The position numbers were made by a program, and so were the translations under genes. This document shows positions 9,829 through 18,903 of a stretch of DNA of 64,000 nucleotides, piece after piece; position 1 is the stretch's first letter; the number at the start of each line of letters is the position of its first letter. Source of the DNA: Candidatus Enterococcus leclercqii (GTDB lineage Bacteria; Bacillota; Bacilli; Lactobacillales; Enterococcaceae); the NCBI RefSeq assembly GCF_009933135.1, contig NZ_MAEH01000017.1, positions 186,001-250,000 on the forward strand, given 5' to 3'. The notes under the pieces are model-generated. The model did no database searches and was not told the DNA's origin. It saw only the letters and a list, made by a program, of their open reading frames with translations.

Positions 9829-10642
9829 AACCCAACGCTACATCTAAAATCATCATAATCATGAAACCCAGCATCGTACCGAATACTGCAAAATGACGTT
9901 TGCTGGAGGTTGTCTGCTGTGCTTCGGGAATCAGTTCTTCCACCACCACATAGATCATCGCACCTGCGGCAAAAGCCAATGCATAGGGCAACAAGGAGGT
10001 AACCTTTGTGACTAGCAGCGCTCCCAAGACACCCGCGATAGGCTCCACAATTCCAGAAGCTTGGCCATATAAGAATGCTTTGCTTCGGCTCAAGCCTTCT
10101 TGGCGCAACGGAATTGAAACCGCGGCCCCTTCAGGAAAGTTTTGGATGCCGATACCCAGCGCTACGGAAATCGCAGCAATTGAGGCTGTGACGGGATCGC
10201 TGGCTTCAGCTGCAGCACCAAAAGCCACACCAACTGCCAAACCCTCGGGAATATTGTGCAGTGTAATCGAAAAAACCAACAAAATCGTCCGCTTCAAGTG
10301 GCTGGGCATTCCTTCTTGCTCGTGGTTCGGTCCAAAGTGCATATGAGGAATCGTCTTATCCGCAATATATAAGAACAAACCGCCAGCACCAAAACCAATA
10401 CTTACCACTAGCCAAGGAATATCGCCGTTTTGCTCCGCCCAAGCGATAGCCGGATCCAAAAGTGACCAGAAACTCGCAGCAATCATGACCCCCGAAGCAA
10501 AGCCTAACATCAGATTCAGAACTTCTTTTTTGATTTCTTTGAAGAAAAAGACCAGCCCTGCCCCCAACGCTGTCATTCCATACGTAAATGCACACCCTAC
10601 CAAAGCCTGCTGCCAAGGTGCTAATGCCGTGAACCAACCCAT
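9827..10642 (-). CDS. ZIP-family divalent metal transporter
   Basis: 271-residue polytopic protein of the ZIP (zinc/iron permease) family, probably importing Zn or related divalent metals. About eight helices; the metal-site motifs HNIPEGLAVG (helix 4) and QNFPEGAAVS (helix 5) are present, and a His-containing loop (PHMHFGPNH) lies before helix 4. Length matches GufA/ZupT-like bacterial members. A GTG at 10645 is immediately followed by ATG at 10642; GAAGGAG fits the ATG better. No metal regulator or Zur-like site was recognised nearby. Confidence 0.88.
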   Translation of the reverse strand: MGWFTALAPWQQALVGCAFTYGMTALGAGLVFFFKEIKKEVLNLMLGFASGVMIAASFWSLLDPAIAWAEQNGDIPWLVVSIGFGAGGLFLYIADKTIPHMHFGPNHEQEGMPSHLKRTILLVFSITLHNIPEGLAVGVAFGAAAEASDPVTASIAAISVALGIGIQNFPEGAAVSIPLRQEGLSRSKAFLYGQASGIVEPIAGVLGALLVTKVTSLLPYALAFAAGAMIYVVVEELIPEAQQTTSSKRHFAVFGTMLGFMIMMILDVALG

Positions 10643-11023
10643 CACACATTCTCCTTCTGCATTACTTATTTTAACTCATTTTAGCTCTCATTATTAAAGG
10701 CATGTAATCGTTTTGATTATACCATATCAAAAAATTCGGGGCACCAGAGAATCTCCTACCAACCCCATTTCAGACAGTAATCTTGCCAAAATAAAAAGTC
10801 TCTTCCATCATCTCATTGATGAAGAAAAGACTAATTTTAACCAGCTGCCAGTTTTGTTTGATTAAGGCGTATCTGAGAACCTCAGCGGCAGATATATTGG
10901 TTCTTTTCACCACAAGCTTCCTCTTAAACGCTCACTTATGCACCACATAAGCTGCGCTTTACTCCTTAATTTCAGCAAACAGTCCGCAAAACTCTAAATT
11001 CCCCCAGAGTTTTCAGACACACC
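10643..11023. other. Gene-free stretch with several inverted repeats
   Basis: No gene is supported. Structures seen are a hairpin around 10798-10835 (AGTCT...AGACT with flanking A/T runs) and AAACTCT / AGAGTTT at about 10989-11012, placed to terminate the DUF308 gene. Between them are about 150 bp of mixed composition including GAACC...GGTTC arms. The role of the middle part is unknown. Confidence 0.5.
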
Positions 11024-11548
11024 TTAGTTACGAAAAGCGTAGACGATGGCGCTAATTCCAAACATCATAAAGTAGAACCCTACCAAAAAGCTCAGTGTCA
11101 ATGCTGAAGACACTGGATTGAACAAAAGAACGATCCCTACGATGATTCCCAGAAGATCAATGATCAATGAGAACCAGTAATAGCCGGTACTGTGAGCCCG
11201 AGCCAGGTCCAAAGCAAACAAGCCAAAAATCGAGTCAATGATGAACCAAATGGCAAAGATGTATGGCAAGGCCAAAACGCCGGCATTCATATTGAAGAAC
11301 AGGAATACCCCGATTAAAATATCGATGATCCCTAAAATAATTGGCATCGTTGCTTTGTAGCCGGTAAGATCTTTCAGGCGATTCCGTAAAAACAGCTCGT
11401 AAATCCCCTTTAAAATAGAGAACACCGCAAAAACGACAACGATTGCGACTAAATTACCTACTGGATCGTTGAATGAAAAAAGTGCTGTGATCACAAATAA
11501 AATACCTAAAATCAACGATCCCCAATCAAAACCTCTTCTTGTTTCCAT
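11024..11548 (-). CDS. DUF308/HdeD-like membrane protein
   Basis: 174 residues, six hydrophobic helices in three pairs, the pattern of the HdeD/DUF308 family. Typical short motifs are GILFVITALFSF and GFYFMMFGISAI. HdeD in E. coli is linked to acid resistance, but Gram-positive members have no established role. The start at 11548 (METRRG) is chosen because GAAAGGAG lies seven bases upstream; the longer frame to 11572 would cover that site. Monocistronic. Its upstream region (11549-11806) is AT-rich and should hold its promoter. Confidence 0.78.
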   Translation of the reverse strand: METRRGFDWGSLILGILFVITALFSFNDPVGNLVAIVVVFAVFSILKGIYELFLRNRLKDLTGYKATMPIILGIIDILIGVFLFFNMNAGVLALPYIFAIWFIIDSIFGLFALDLARAHSTGYYWFSLIIDLLGIIVGIVLLFNPVSSALTLSFLVGFYFMMFGISAIVYAFRN

Positions 11549-11806
11549 AAAAATGCTCCTTTCTTTTGGCATCCGCTACTGCAAATGAACGAAGATTTCT
11601 GTCTAAAACGGCTGTATTCATCGTCCTTTGACAGCTGCTTGATACTTGTTACAAACTATATGCCTTATATATCAACCTTACGCCTCCCTCTAAAAAGCGT
11701 CAAAAGATAAGTCACAGATTCACAAATTGTTCACTATTTCTGACCGGAATTAGTCGGAAAACAGTAAGTGAAAGTTTTTAGATTTCACTAAAAGCGCCGG
11801 ACTGTC

Positions 11807-11835
11807 TTGCAAGTCCCCGCCAAACTGGCTATAAT
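11807..11835 (+). promoter_or_regulatory. Promoter for the ABC-F gene
   Basis: -35 TTGCAA, 17-bp spacer, -10 TATAAT; expected start near 11842. This gives the ABC-F gene a leader of about 255 bases. Confidence 0.7.
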
Positions 11836-11863
11836 GCAAAGAGTTGAGCAAACTGCAAATATT

Positions 11864-11898
11864 GGTTCTTCCGGCGGGAAACCGGAGGGGCCTTTTTT
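11864..11898 (+). terminator. Attenuator-like terminator in ABC-F leader
   Basis: GGTTCTTCCGG pairs over 11 positions (with G-U pairs) to CCGGAGGGGCC across a 7-base loop and is followed by six T. It lies about 22 bases after the predicted transcription start and 200 bases before the ABC-F start. A TTG-initiated 18-codon frame (11844-11900) runs across it. A second hairpin AGCGA...TCGCTTTTT sits at 12001-12022. The arrangement resembles transcription attenuation leaders of ABC-F genes; no experiment is implied. Confidence 0.5.
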
Positions 11899-12097
11899 AG
11901 AAAATGCATCTTACCTGCGGCAGCTGCTTGCCACGATTTTAGGCTTCTCACTAGTTGCGGACAACAAACATGTCTTGGCCTAGTTGCAAAGCTCATTATC
12001 AGCGACAGTCTTATCGCTTTTTCCGGCGCTTTTCGCCAGACCATTCGATAAAACTTGGCTGCCCACCTAGAAAATACACAGAAACGAGGGAAAACAA

Positions 12098-13720
12098 TTG
12101 ATCACAGTCAGCGATGTCAGCTTGCATTTTTCCGACCGTAAGCTTTTTGACGATGTCAATATCAAATTCACACCAGGGAACTGTTACGGCTTGATTGGGG
12201 CAAACGGTGCCGGCAAATCAACTTTTCTTAAAGTCCTTTCCGGAGAGATTCAACCTTCCACCGGCGTCATTTCATTGGGGCCAGACGAACGGATGGCTGT
12301 CTTGAAACAGAACCACTTCGATTACGAAGAGGTCCCTGTGATTGAAACAGTTATCATGGGTCACAAGCGTCTTTATGATGTCATGAAAGAAAAAGACGCC
12401 ATCTATATGAAAGAAGATTTCTCCGATGAAGACGGGATCAAAGCCGCCGAATTGGAAGGGGAATTTGCCGAACTGAATGGCTGGGAAGCTGAACCAGAAG
12501 CCGCAGTCATGTTGCAAGGCCTAAATATTTCCGAAGACCTTCACTTTTTGCCTATGAAAGAATTAACAGCTGGTCAAAAAGTCAAAGTACTCTTGGCGCA
12601 AGCCTTGTTTGGCAAACCAGATGTACTTCTTTTGGATGAACCAACCAATGGACTGGATATTCAGTCGATTAACTGGTTGGAAGAATTTTTGATTGAGTTT
12701 GAAAATACAGTTATCGTCGTATCCCATGACCGACATTTCCTAAACAAAGTCTGCACGCACATGGCCGACTTGGACTTCGGCAAAATCAAGCTCTATGTCG
12801 GCAACTACGATTTCTGGTTGGAATCTTCCCAACTGGCCCAAAAACTTCAATCTCAACAAAATGCCAAAAAAGAAGAACAGATCAAGGAACTCCAAGACTT
12901 TATCGCTCGCTTTTCAGCCAATGCTTCCAAGTCCAAACAAGCAACTTCTCGTAAAAAAATGTTGGACAAAATCACATTGGATGATATCCAACCTTCTTCC
13001 CGCCGCTATCCTTTTGTCGGCTTCAAACCAGAACGAGAAATCGGTAACGACCTTCTGCAAGTTGAGGATGTTAGCGTGACTATCGACGGCAAAAAAATCT
13101 TGGATAAGATCAGCTTCACATTGAATAAAGATGACAAAGTCGCTTTTATCGCCAACAACGATATCGTGACCACGACTTTGTTCAAAGTCATCATGGGTGA
13201 AATCACGCCTGATAGCGGAACTGTTCGCTGGGGTGTCACTACCAGCCAATCGTACATGCCAAAAGATACCACCAAAGATTTCGACAGTGACTTAACAATT
13301 TTGGATTGGCTGCGGCAATTTGCTTCTAAAGAAGAAGACGACAACACCTTCTTGCGCAGCTTCTTAGGACGGATGCTGTTTTCTGGTGACGAAGTTCTCA
13401 AGCCAGTCCGCGTCTTGTCTGGTGGCGAAAAAGTTCGCTGCATGCTCTCAAAAATGATGCTGTCAAAAGCCAATGTTCTGGTTCTCGACGATCCTACCAA
13501 TCACTTGGATTTGGAATCCATCACCGCATTAAACGATGGTTTGATGTCATTTACCGGGTCATTGTTGTTTGCCAGCCATGACCATCAGTTTATCCAAACA
13601 CTGGCTAACCGGATCATCGCCGTTTCCGACAAAGGCGTCGTGGATCGGGCTGAAACCACCTATGACGAATTTTTGGAGAACAAAGACATCCAAAAACGAG
13701 TCAATGAAATTTTTGCTTAA
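12098..13720 (+). CDS. ABC-F family ATPase, YkpA/YbiT type
   Basis: 540-residue soluble protein with two fused ABC ATPase domains and no membrane segment; ABC-F proteins act on the ribosome in translation or antibiotic protection. Domain 1 has Walker A GANGAGKST (about residue 36) and Walker B LLLDEPTN. Domain 2 is odd: its Walker A region reads IANNDIVTTTLF, without the invariant Lys, and its Walker B reads VLVLDDPTNHLD, with Asp in place of the catalytic Glu. The inter-domain linker (about residues 240-300) is charged. It starts with TTG, with a weak GAGGG site. A long leader with terminator-like hairpins precedes it. Resistance function is not implied. Confidence 0.88.
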   Translation: MITVSDVSLHFSDRKLFDDVNIKFTPGNCYGLIGANGAGKSTFLKVLSGEIQPSTGVISLGPDERMAVLKQNHFDYEEVPVIETVIMGHKRLYDVMKEKDAIYMKEDFSDEDGIKAAELEGEFAELNGWEAEPEAAVMLQGLNISEDLHFLPMKELTAGQKVKVLLAQALFGKPDVLLLDEPTNGLDIQSINWLEEFLIEFENTVIVVSHDRHFLNKVCTHMADLDFGKIKLYVGNYDFWLESSQLAQKLQSQQNAKKEEQIKELQDFIARFSANASKSKQATSRKKMLDKITLDDIQPSSRRYPFVGFKPEREIGNDLLQVEDVSVTIDGKKILDKISFTLNKDDKVAFIANNDIVTTTLFKVIMGEITPDSGTVRWGVTTSQSYMPKDTTKDFDSDLTILDWLRQFASKEEDDNTFLRSFLGRMLFSGDEVLKPVRVLSGGEKVRCMLSKMMLSKANVLVLDDPTNHLDLESITALNDGLMSFTGSLLFASHDHQFIQTLANRIIAVSDKGVVDRAETTYDEFLENKDIQKRVNEIFA

Positions 13721-13730
13721 GCGATCGACA

Positions 13731-13771
13731 ACATCGTCGTGTTTCTATTGAGAAACCGGCGATGTTTTTTT
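13731..13771 (+). terminator. Terminator after the ABC-F gene
   Basis: ACATCG.CG.GTTTC, short loop, GAAAC.CGGCGATGT followed by seven T, ten bases after the stop. Confidence 0.8.
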
Positions 13772-13883
13772 ACTAAAAATAAGATAGAATTTTTCCTAAA
13801 ACTATGTTATAAAAAGAGCAAAGAAAGAAAGCCTTTTCACGTCCTTATGAATTGTTGCTTACTAAACAAAGGAGATTATCTGA

Positions 13884-15047
13884 ATGAATACCCGTACTTA
13901 TTGGCTGCAAAATATGGAAAAAATCGCCCGACCGATCTTAGAAGCCGCGGCCGACAATCGCCTGCGTGATGAAATGCTTCGCTACTCGCCGAAACCGGCC
14001 GCTGCTTTGGAAGCCTTTGGTCGCAGTCTGGCGGGAATTGCTCCCTGGTTGGAATTGGAGGCAGTTTTTAATGACGAGGAACGCCGCCTGCAAAAAGAAT
14101 TTCGCGAATTGGCTTTGGCTGGCTTGCGGCACGCCGTAGATCCGCAAAATCCACAAAGATTCTATTTCAGCAATATCAATGGCGTTGGTGATCAGCCCTT
14201 GGTAGACGCAGCTTTTCTCGCCCATGCTCTGCTTCGCGCGCCCAAGCAGCTGCTTCGTCCACTGGATGAGTCAGTCAAAAATAATCTGATCACCGCCTTT
14301 TCTCAGTCTCGAGATATCATTCACCATGACAACAATTGGATTTTATTTTCTGCTATGATAGAAGCTGCTTTGCACCAATTGGGTGATCCCAGCTTTGATT
14401 TGATGCGCATTGATTATGCCTACACGCTGATGAACAGTTGGTATGTGGGGGATGGGATGTACGGCGACGGCAGAGAATTTGCCAACGACTACTACAACAG
14501 TTTTGTGATTCAACCGATGCTGGTAGATCTGGCGAAACGTTATCCGGTGATTGCTACCAATGCCAAGCCAAAGGACCTGGCCTTTTTGGATCTAGTGATG
14601 GCTCGAGCAGAACGCTTCGCTCAATTTCAAGAGCTATTGATTAATACAGACGGGACTTATCCGGTTTATGGCCGTTCCATGTGCTATCGTTTCGGTTGTT
14701 TTCAACATCTGGCACAGGCTGCTTTGCAGGGCTTTTTACCACAAAATATCACACCTGCACAGGTTCGCTGTGGGCTGACGGCAGTCATGAAACGAGTGCT
14801 GCGTGCTGAAAATACCTTTGACCAACATGGCTTTTTGACAGTTGGCGTCTACGGTTCTCAGCCTGAGATGGGGGAGCCTTATATCAATGTCGGCAGCTGT
14901 TATTTATGCCTGGAAGTGATGCTGCCGCTGGGCTTGTCTGAAACCACTGCCTTCTGGTCTGATCCGGACGCAGATTGGAGTGCCAAAAAAATCTGGAGCG
15001 GTCAACCGACAAAACGAGATGCCTCTTACCACGAAGCCGCCAATTGA
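13884..15047 (+). CDS. DUF2264 family protein
   Basis: 387 residues with no signal peptide. Pattern matches DUF2264: NPQRFYFSNINGVGDQPLVDAAFLAHAL near residue 90 (position guide only), the HHDNNWILFSAMIE segment near 150 and YGDGREFANDYYNSF near 195. DUF2264 proteins are predicted alpha/alpha-barrel enzymes, often near polysaccharide degradation genes, but their reaction is unproven. AAAGGAG precedes the ATG. Here no carbohydrate cluster surrounds it, and it lies alone on the plus strand, head-on to replication. Confidence 0.8.
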   Translation: MNTRTYWLQNMEKIARPILEAAADNRLRDEMLRYSPKPAAALEAFGRSLAGIAPWLELEAVFNDEERRLQKEFRELALAGLRHAVDPQNPQRFYFSNINGVGDQPLVDAAFLAHALLRAPKQLLRPLDESVKNNLITAFSQSRDIIHHDNNWILFSAMIEAALHQLGDPSFDLMRIDYAYTLMNSWYVGDGMYGDGREFANDYYNSFVIQPMLVDLAKRYPVIATNAKPKDLAFLDLVMARAERFAQFQELLINTDGTYPVYGRSMCYRFGCFQHLAQAALQGFLPQNITPAQVRCGLTAVMKRVLRAENTFDQHGFLTVGVYGSQPEMGEPYINVGSCYLCLEVMLPLGLSETTAFWSDPDADWSAKKIWSGQPTKRDASYHEAAN

Positions 15048-15125
15048 TCCTTTTTATTGATGCCGGTTTTAGCTGTATCACCCCTCATTAGACAGATTAG
15101 GAATCTAGTAAAAATAACAAGCAAA

Positions 15126-15182
15126 AAACAGTCCTGTCAGAATGCCTTTTTTCGGCGCTCTGATGGGACTGTTTCAATTTTT
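15126..15182. terminator. Bidirectional terminator
   Basis: AAACAGTCC.GTCAGA against TCTGAT.GGACTGTTT with a T-run, between the convergent DUF2264 and degV genes. The bases just before it (ACAAGCAAAA) resemble the end of the 3'-trailer box described elsewhere, but the rest is not conserved. Confidence 0.75.
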
Positions 15183-15193
15183 CCAAGCAATAA

Positions 15194-16063
15194 TCAGTCG
15201 GTGCGCTCTTTGCCAAAAGTAAAGATAGCTACACAACCCAAGCCTGTATGGCTGGCGATTGTAGGGCCTAATGGATAGATGGCACTTTCTGTCACATCAA
15301 TCTTTTCTTTCATCATCGCCAGAACTTTTTCAGCAGCTTCCCGGTCTTCTGAGTAAGCCACATAGACCAGTTGTTCTTGCGTAGACGTCAAATTAGCTAA
15401 TGACTCGTCAACGATTTTTTGCAGCGCTTTGTTACGCCCACGAACTTTACCAACATTTTGCAACGTGCCTTTATGATCCACATGGATGATGGGTTTGATA
15501 TTTAAAAGCCCCCCCATTGCTGCCTGAGAACGGGACAGGCGCCCCCCTCGATACAAATGACTGAGATCATCCACAGTTACCCAAGATTGGACCTTTAACT
15601 TATGGTCCTCCACCCATTGCTGAACCTGCGCTAAGTCACTGCCTGCCGCCTGTTGTTTAGCAGCTCCCAATACTAAAACACCTTCGCCAATACTAGCGTT
15701 CAAGGTATCCACTACTGTTATTTCAACTTCAGGATAATCTTCTTTCAAGATGCTGACTGCCTGTAACGCACTGTTATAAGAGCCGCTCATCCCTGAAGTG
15801 AAGCACAAGTACAGGATTGGTTCTTTTTTTTCACAATATGGTTTGAAAAATTCGATATAGCGCCCTACGTTGATCTGAGACGTACTGGGCTGCTGCTTGT
15901 CTCTGAGGTTTTGCAAAAACTTTTCATAGTCGAAGGTTTTACCCAAATCATCATAGTATTCCTGACCGTCAATCTCCACGATCATGGGAATAAAAGCAAT
16001 CTTGTGTGCCTCCAAAAGCTGATAAGGTATATCACAACACGAATCGGTCACGATCTGAAACAT
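15194..16063 (-). CDS. DegV family fatty-acid-binding protein
   Basis: 289-residue DegV protein. Family members (FakB) bind a fatty acid and present it to the kinase FakA for phosphorylation and lipid incorporation. Motifs: VTDSCCDIPYQL at the N-terminus, the lipid head-group-binding TSGMSGSYNSAL near residue 95, RGGRLSRSQAAMGGLLNIKPI in the middle (position guide) and a final HTGLGCVAIF. The start at 16063 is set by AAAGGAGG nine bases before it. It lies 54 bp downstream of queG. Which fatty acid it binds cannot be read from sequence. Confidence 0.88.
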   Translation of the reverse strand: MFQIVTDSCCDIPYQLLEAHKIAFIPMIVEIDGQEYYDDLGKTFDYEKFLQNLRDKQQPSTSQINVGRYIEFFKPYCEKKEPILYLCFTSGMSGSYNSALQAVSILKEDYPEVEITVVDTLNASIGEGVLVLGAAKQQAAGSDLAQVQQWVEDHKLKVQSWVTVDDLSHLYRGGRLSRSQAAMGGLLNIKPIIHVDHKGTLQNVGKVRGRNKALQKIVDESLANLTSTQEQLVYVAYSEDREAAEKVLAMMKEKIDVTESAIYPLGPTIASHTGLGCVAIFTFGKERTD

Positions 16064-16117
16064 CCCATAACCTCCTTTTTCTGGTTCAAGTGTACCATAA
16101 AGCACCCGGACAAACGA

Positions 16118-17293
16118 TTAAAACTGATTTTTATCTACCTTTTCTTGTAATTTTATAATGGCTTTCGTCAGTTCTTCCAAAACTTCTGGCGCACTTTCAT
16201 GGGATTGGTGTTCTCTGAGGCGCGTCACCCAAAGATCCGGTTGCTTGCTCCCTAGACGGCTGATACTCCAGACAGCAGTTCCTCGAATCTCTGGCCGAGG
16301 ATCTTGTTGCACCAACTGCCACAACAAGGGCAAGGCCTCTCTAGCACCACCATTAGCCAACGCAATGATTCCATTACGTTGAAGTGGTTTTTTACCACGC
16401 CAAGATCCCGCTAAATGGCCGAAACTTTCCTTAAACTCTTTATTGGTAATCGTCAACAGCGGTTGTAGTTTTGGATAGACCTCGTCAACTGTCGGCTCCA
16501 TTTCTGGATGAAAGTGAAAATCCTTATCTTTATTGTATGGACACACCATCTGACAGATATCACAGCCATAGATCACATTCCGAATTTTTTTGCGGTATTC
16601 TTCCGGCATCATTCCTTTTGTCTGCGTCTGATAGGAGAGACAGCGCTTGGCATTCATGCTGCCGTCTCCCAAAAGTGCCGTCGTTGGACAAGCCTTGATA
16701 CAACGAGTGCACTCACCACAGCCAAAAGGAACTGATTGATCCGCCTCAAAATCAATGTTGGTGACAATTTCTCCTAAATAAACAAAAGAACCATATTCCT
16801 CGGTAATCAACAGACCATTGCGCCCGATGAATCCCAGTCCGGCTCGCTGTGCAACCGCTACGTCCACCAGTTCCCCGGTATCTACTTGCGGTGCAAAACG
16901 CCAACCAGAAGCCTCTTCCAGCTGAGCTGCTTCACTCTTGATAAATTCAATCAGTTTATTCATTCGATCTTCCAAAATAAAGTGATAATCTGTTCCCCAG
17001 GATGCTCGGGCAAACATCCCCCGCTTCTCATCTTTCGGAACTCCTTCATGAATCTTGGTAGGGTAAGCCAAAGCAATGGCAATAATCGACTTTGGTCCCT
17101 CGAAAGTCAGCTCCGGATAGATTCGTTCTGGAATGTTCTGATGTTCAAATCCGGAATTGTACCCCTTTTCCCGCTGTTTTTGCAAAGGTTTTTCCAACTC
17201 ATAAAAGGGTTCAGCTGAGGCAAAACCGATCTTATCGATGCCTAAACGACGGCTCTCAGCAATGATTTTTTGTTTTAATGACTTCTTTGGCAT
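16118..17293 (-). CDS. queG: Epoxyqueuosine reductase
   Basis: 391-residue cobalamin-dependent iron-sulfur enzyme; it reduces epoxyqueuosine to queuosine in the tRNA wobble position, the last step of queuosine synthesis. Two [4Fe-4S] binding motifs are visible, [13 protein letters not shown] (about residue 195) and [11 protein letters not shown] (about 250). The C-terminal third is HEAT-like ([19 protein letters not shown]). The RBS GGAGG is nine bases before the ATG. Full length. The gene is followed by degV in the same direction. Confidence 0.94.
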   Translation of the reverse strand: MPKKSLKQKIIAESRRLGIDKIGFASAEPFYELEKPLQKQREKGYNSGFEHQNIPERIYPELTFEGPKSIIAIALAYPTKIHEGVPKDEKRGMFARASWGTDYHFILEDRMNKLIEFIKSEAAQLEEASGWRFAPQVDTGELVDVAVAQRAGLGFIGRNGLLITEEYGSFVYLGEIVTNIDFEADQSVPFGCGECTRCIKACPTTALLGDGSMNAKRCLSYQTQTKGMMPEEYRKKIRNVIYGCDICQMVCPYNKDKDFHFHPEMEPTVDEVYPKLQPLLTITNKEFKESFGHLAGSWRGKKPLQRNGIIALANGGAREALPLLWQLVQQDPRPEIRGTAVWSISRLGSKQPDLWVTRLREHQSHESAPEVLEELTKAIIKLQEKVDKNQF

Positions 17294-17549
17294 TTCCAGA
17301 TCCTCCGCGTTTTATCCCCTGCCATCCATTGCACTAAATCTGGCAATGGTGATTTTTCTGCCTCATTTTATCAGTTAATTAATAACAGAACCAGTTCTTT
17401 TTCTTTCTCATCTTCGATTATACCTTAATGCTCATTTTTCCTATTGATAAAATTGAATATCAACTGACGGTTGCCTAGATGATATGTCAGCTTATTTTCA
17501 CACTCGTAGTGAACCGCTTTCTAAGTGAGTTATCAAAATACATCTGTGT

Positions 17550-17555
17550 TATAAT
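17550..17555 (+). promoter_or_regulatory. -10 element for the RpiR regulator
   Basis: Perfect TATAAT 30 bases before the start codon; no convincing -35 is seen, so activation or an extended element may be needed. The upstream stretch 17294-17549 has no gene. Confidence 0.4.
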
Positions 17556-17584
17556 TAGATGATTGACTAAATAAGGAGGCGCCT

Positions 17585-18358
17585 ATGGAATCCGTTTATG
17601 CACATATTCAAAATAACTATGACCAACTTTCTAGTACGGAGCAATTGGCGATCGACTTTATTTTAAAATATAAACAGCTAGACGACTTGAAATTGAAAGT
17701 TATCCAAGAAGCGTTGCACATTTCTGCTCCCACGATTATTCGAGCCGTCAAAAAGCTAGATTTTAAGTCATTTACAGAGTTCAAATATGCACTATTGAAT
17801 GAAAATCAGCGCCAGGCCCAATTGACTGCAGAAGCCGACTATCAATCCATCCTGACTGTGATGCGAGAAGACTTTGATAAAACCATTGCCATGATGAATG
17901 AAGCGACGGTCAAAGAGATTGCTGCTGCCATTCTTTCTGCCAGAAGGATTTTCTGTGTCGGCATTGGCTCTTCTGCAACTGTCGCTAATGCTTTCAACCA
18001 TAAATTAAAGAATCTCGGTCTCTGGTCCAATGATTACACCGAAGTTTTTCCAATCCGTGATATTCCAGATATTGCCAGATCCCAAGACAGCGTCATCGTC
18101 TTTTCTCTGAGTGGTGCTGAATCCCAAATTGTCCAAGTCATTTCAGAATGTAAAGTGAAAGGGTGTCAGATTATCTCTGTCACCGGCTTTTCGAGTAACC
18201 CTATCGTTTCTCTGAGTGATATTTCACTGATGACGCACCAATCCGTTCAAAACCGTAAAAAACTCCGATCGCGGCTAATGCTGACTGTTGCTTCTGAAGT
18301 GATCTTTGAGACCATCTTACTGCTGAATAAAAAAGCATCGAATGAACCTAGTTGGTAA
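17585..18358 (+). CDS. RpiR family transcriptional regulator
   Basis: 257 residues: N-terminal HTH_6 domain (about 1-75, with ISAPTIIRAVKKLDFKSFTEFK as the recognition region) and a C-terminal SIS sugar-phosphate-binding domain (ARRIFCVGIGSSATVANAF near residue 120, then SLSGAESQIVQVI). RpiR proteins sense sugar phosphates and control sugar uptake or catabolism. TAAGGAGG precedes the ATG. It faces the PTS operon tail to tail across a shared terminator, so it is the likely regulator of that PTS, which is an inference from proximity. Confidence 0.9.
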   Translation: MESVYAHIQNNYDQLSSTEQLAIDFILKYKQLDDLKLKVIQEALHISAPTIIRAVKKLDFKSFTEFKYALLNENQRQAQLTAEADYQSILTVMREDFDKTIAMMNEATVKEIAAAILSARRIFCVGIGSSATVANAFNHKLKNLGLWSNDYTEVFPIRDIPDIARSQDSVIVFSLSGAESQIVQVISECKVKGCQIISVTGFSSNPIVSLSDISLMTHQSVQNRKKLRSRLMLTVASEVIFETILLLNKKASNEPSW

Positions 18359-18370
18359 AATAGAAAAGCA

Positions 18371-18417
18371 AAAAAGGTTGTGTAGGCTTTCGAAATTTCG
18401 ACATACACAACCTTTTT
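18371..18417. terminator. Bidirectional terminator
   Basis: AAAAAGGTTGTGTA / TACACAACCTTTTT with an inner GAAATTTC palindrome, between the RpiR gene and the convergent PTS operon. Confidence 0.88.
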
Positions 18418-18431
18418 AGTATTTCCAAAAA

Positions 18432-18890
18432 TTAGACTTTACCCAATTCGGTTCCTTTTTGGACATGGGTTCGAACAGTGAACTTGTGAGAAGCCAACTC
18501 TTGACCGGTAACAATTACCAGAACTACAGTGTCTTTTCCTTTCGCTGCAATCTCTTGGCGGTTCATCCGAGCTAAGGGTGTCCCGACCTCTACGCTGTCT
18601 CCTTGGTTCACCAGTATCTCAAAAGGTTCTCCCTGCAGTTCCACGGTATCAATCCCCATGTGCACTAGAATCTCCTGCCCGCCTGCCATCTTCAGCCCTA
18701 GCGCATGTTTTTGTTCGATGACTGTCGTTACAATACCAGTCACAGGGCTTGAGATCTCATCTGCTTCGGGAATTATCGCTACCCCGTCCCCCATCATCTT
18801 TTGAGCAAAAACCGGATCACTAACTTCCTCCAGCGGTACAAATTCTCCCGTAACAGGTGCAAAAATTCCTTTTTTCTTTCCAAAAAACAT
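18432..18890 (-). CDS. PTS EIIA, glucose family (Crr-like)
   Basis: 152-residue stand-alone EIIA domain that carries phosphate from HPr to the EIIB domain. The phosphorylated His is His77 in ILVHMGIDTVEL and the partner His62 lies in EQKHALG. Starts FFGKKKGIFAPVTGEFVPLEE after Met (position guide). The start at 18890 follows GAGGAG, which lies inside the overlap with the HAD gene; an upstream ATG overlaps the HAD stop as ATGA but has no ribosome site. Third gene of the IICB-HAD-IIA operon; the IICB protein lacks an IIA domain, so this one probably serves it. Confidence 0.9.
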   Translation of the reverse strand: MFFGKKKGIFAPVTGEFVPLEEVSDPVFAQKMMGDGVAIIPEADEISSPVTGIVTTVIEQKHALGLKMAGGQEILVHMGIDTVELQGEPFEILVNQGDSVEVGTPLARMNRQEIAAKGKDTVVLVIVTGQELASHKFTVRTHVQKGTELGKV

Positions 18891-18903
18891 CTTAATCAGC
18901 TCC

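Noticed and set aside
11829-12044. 71-residue minus-strand frame in the ABC-F leader
   Set aside because: No ribosome site; the plus strand carries a better-supported promoter and hairpins.
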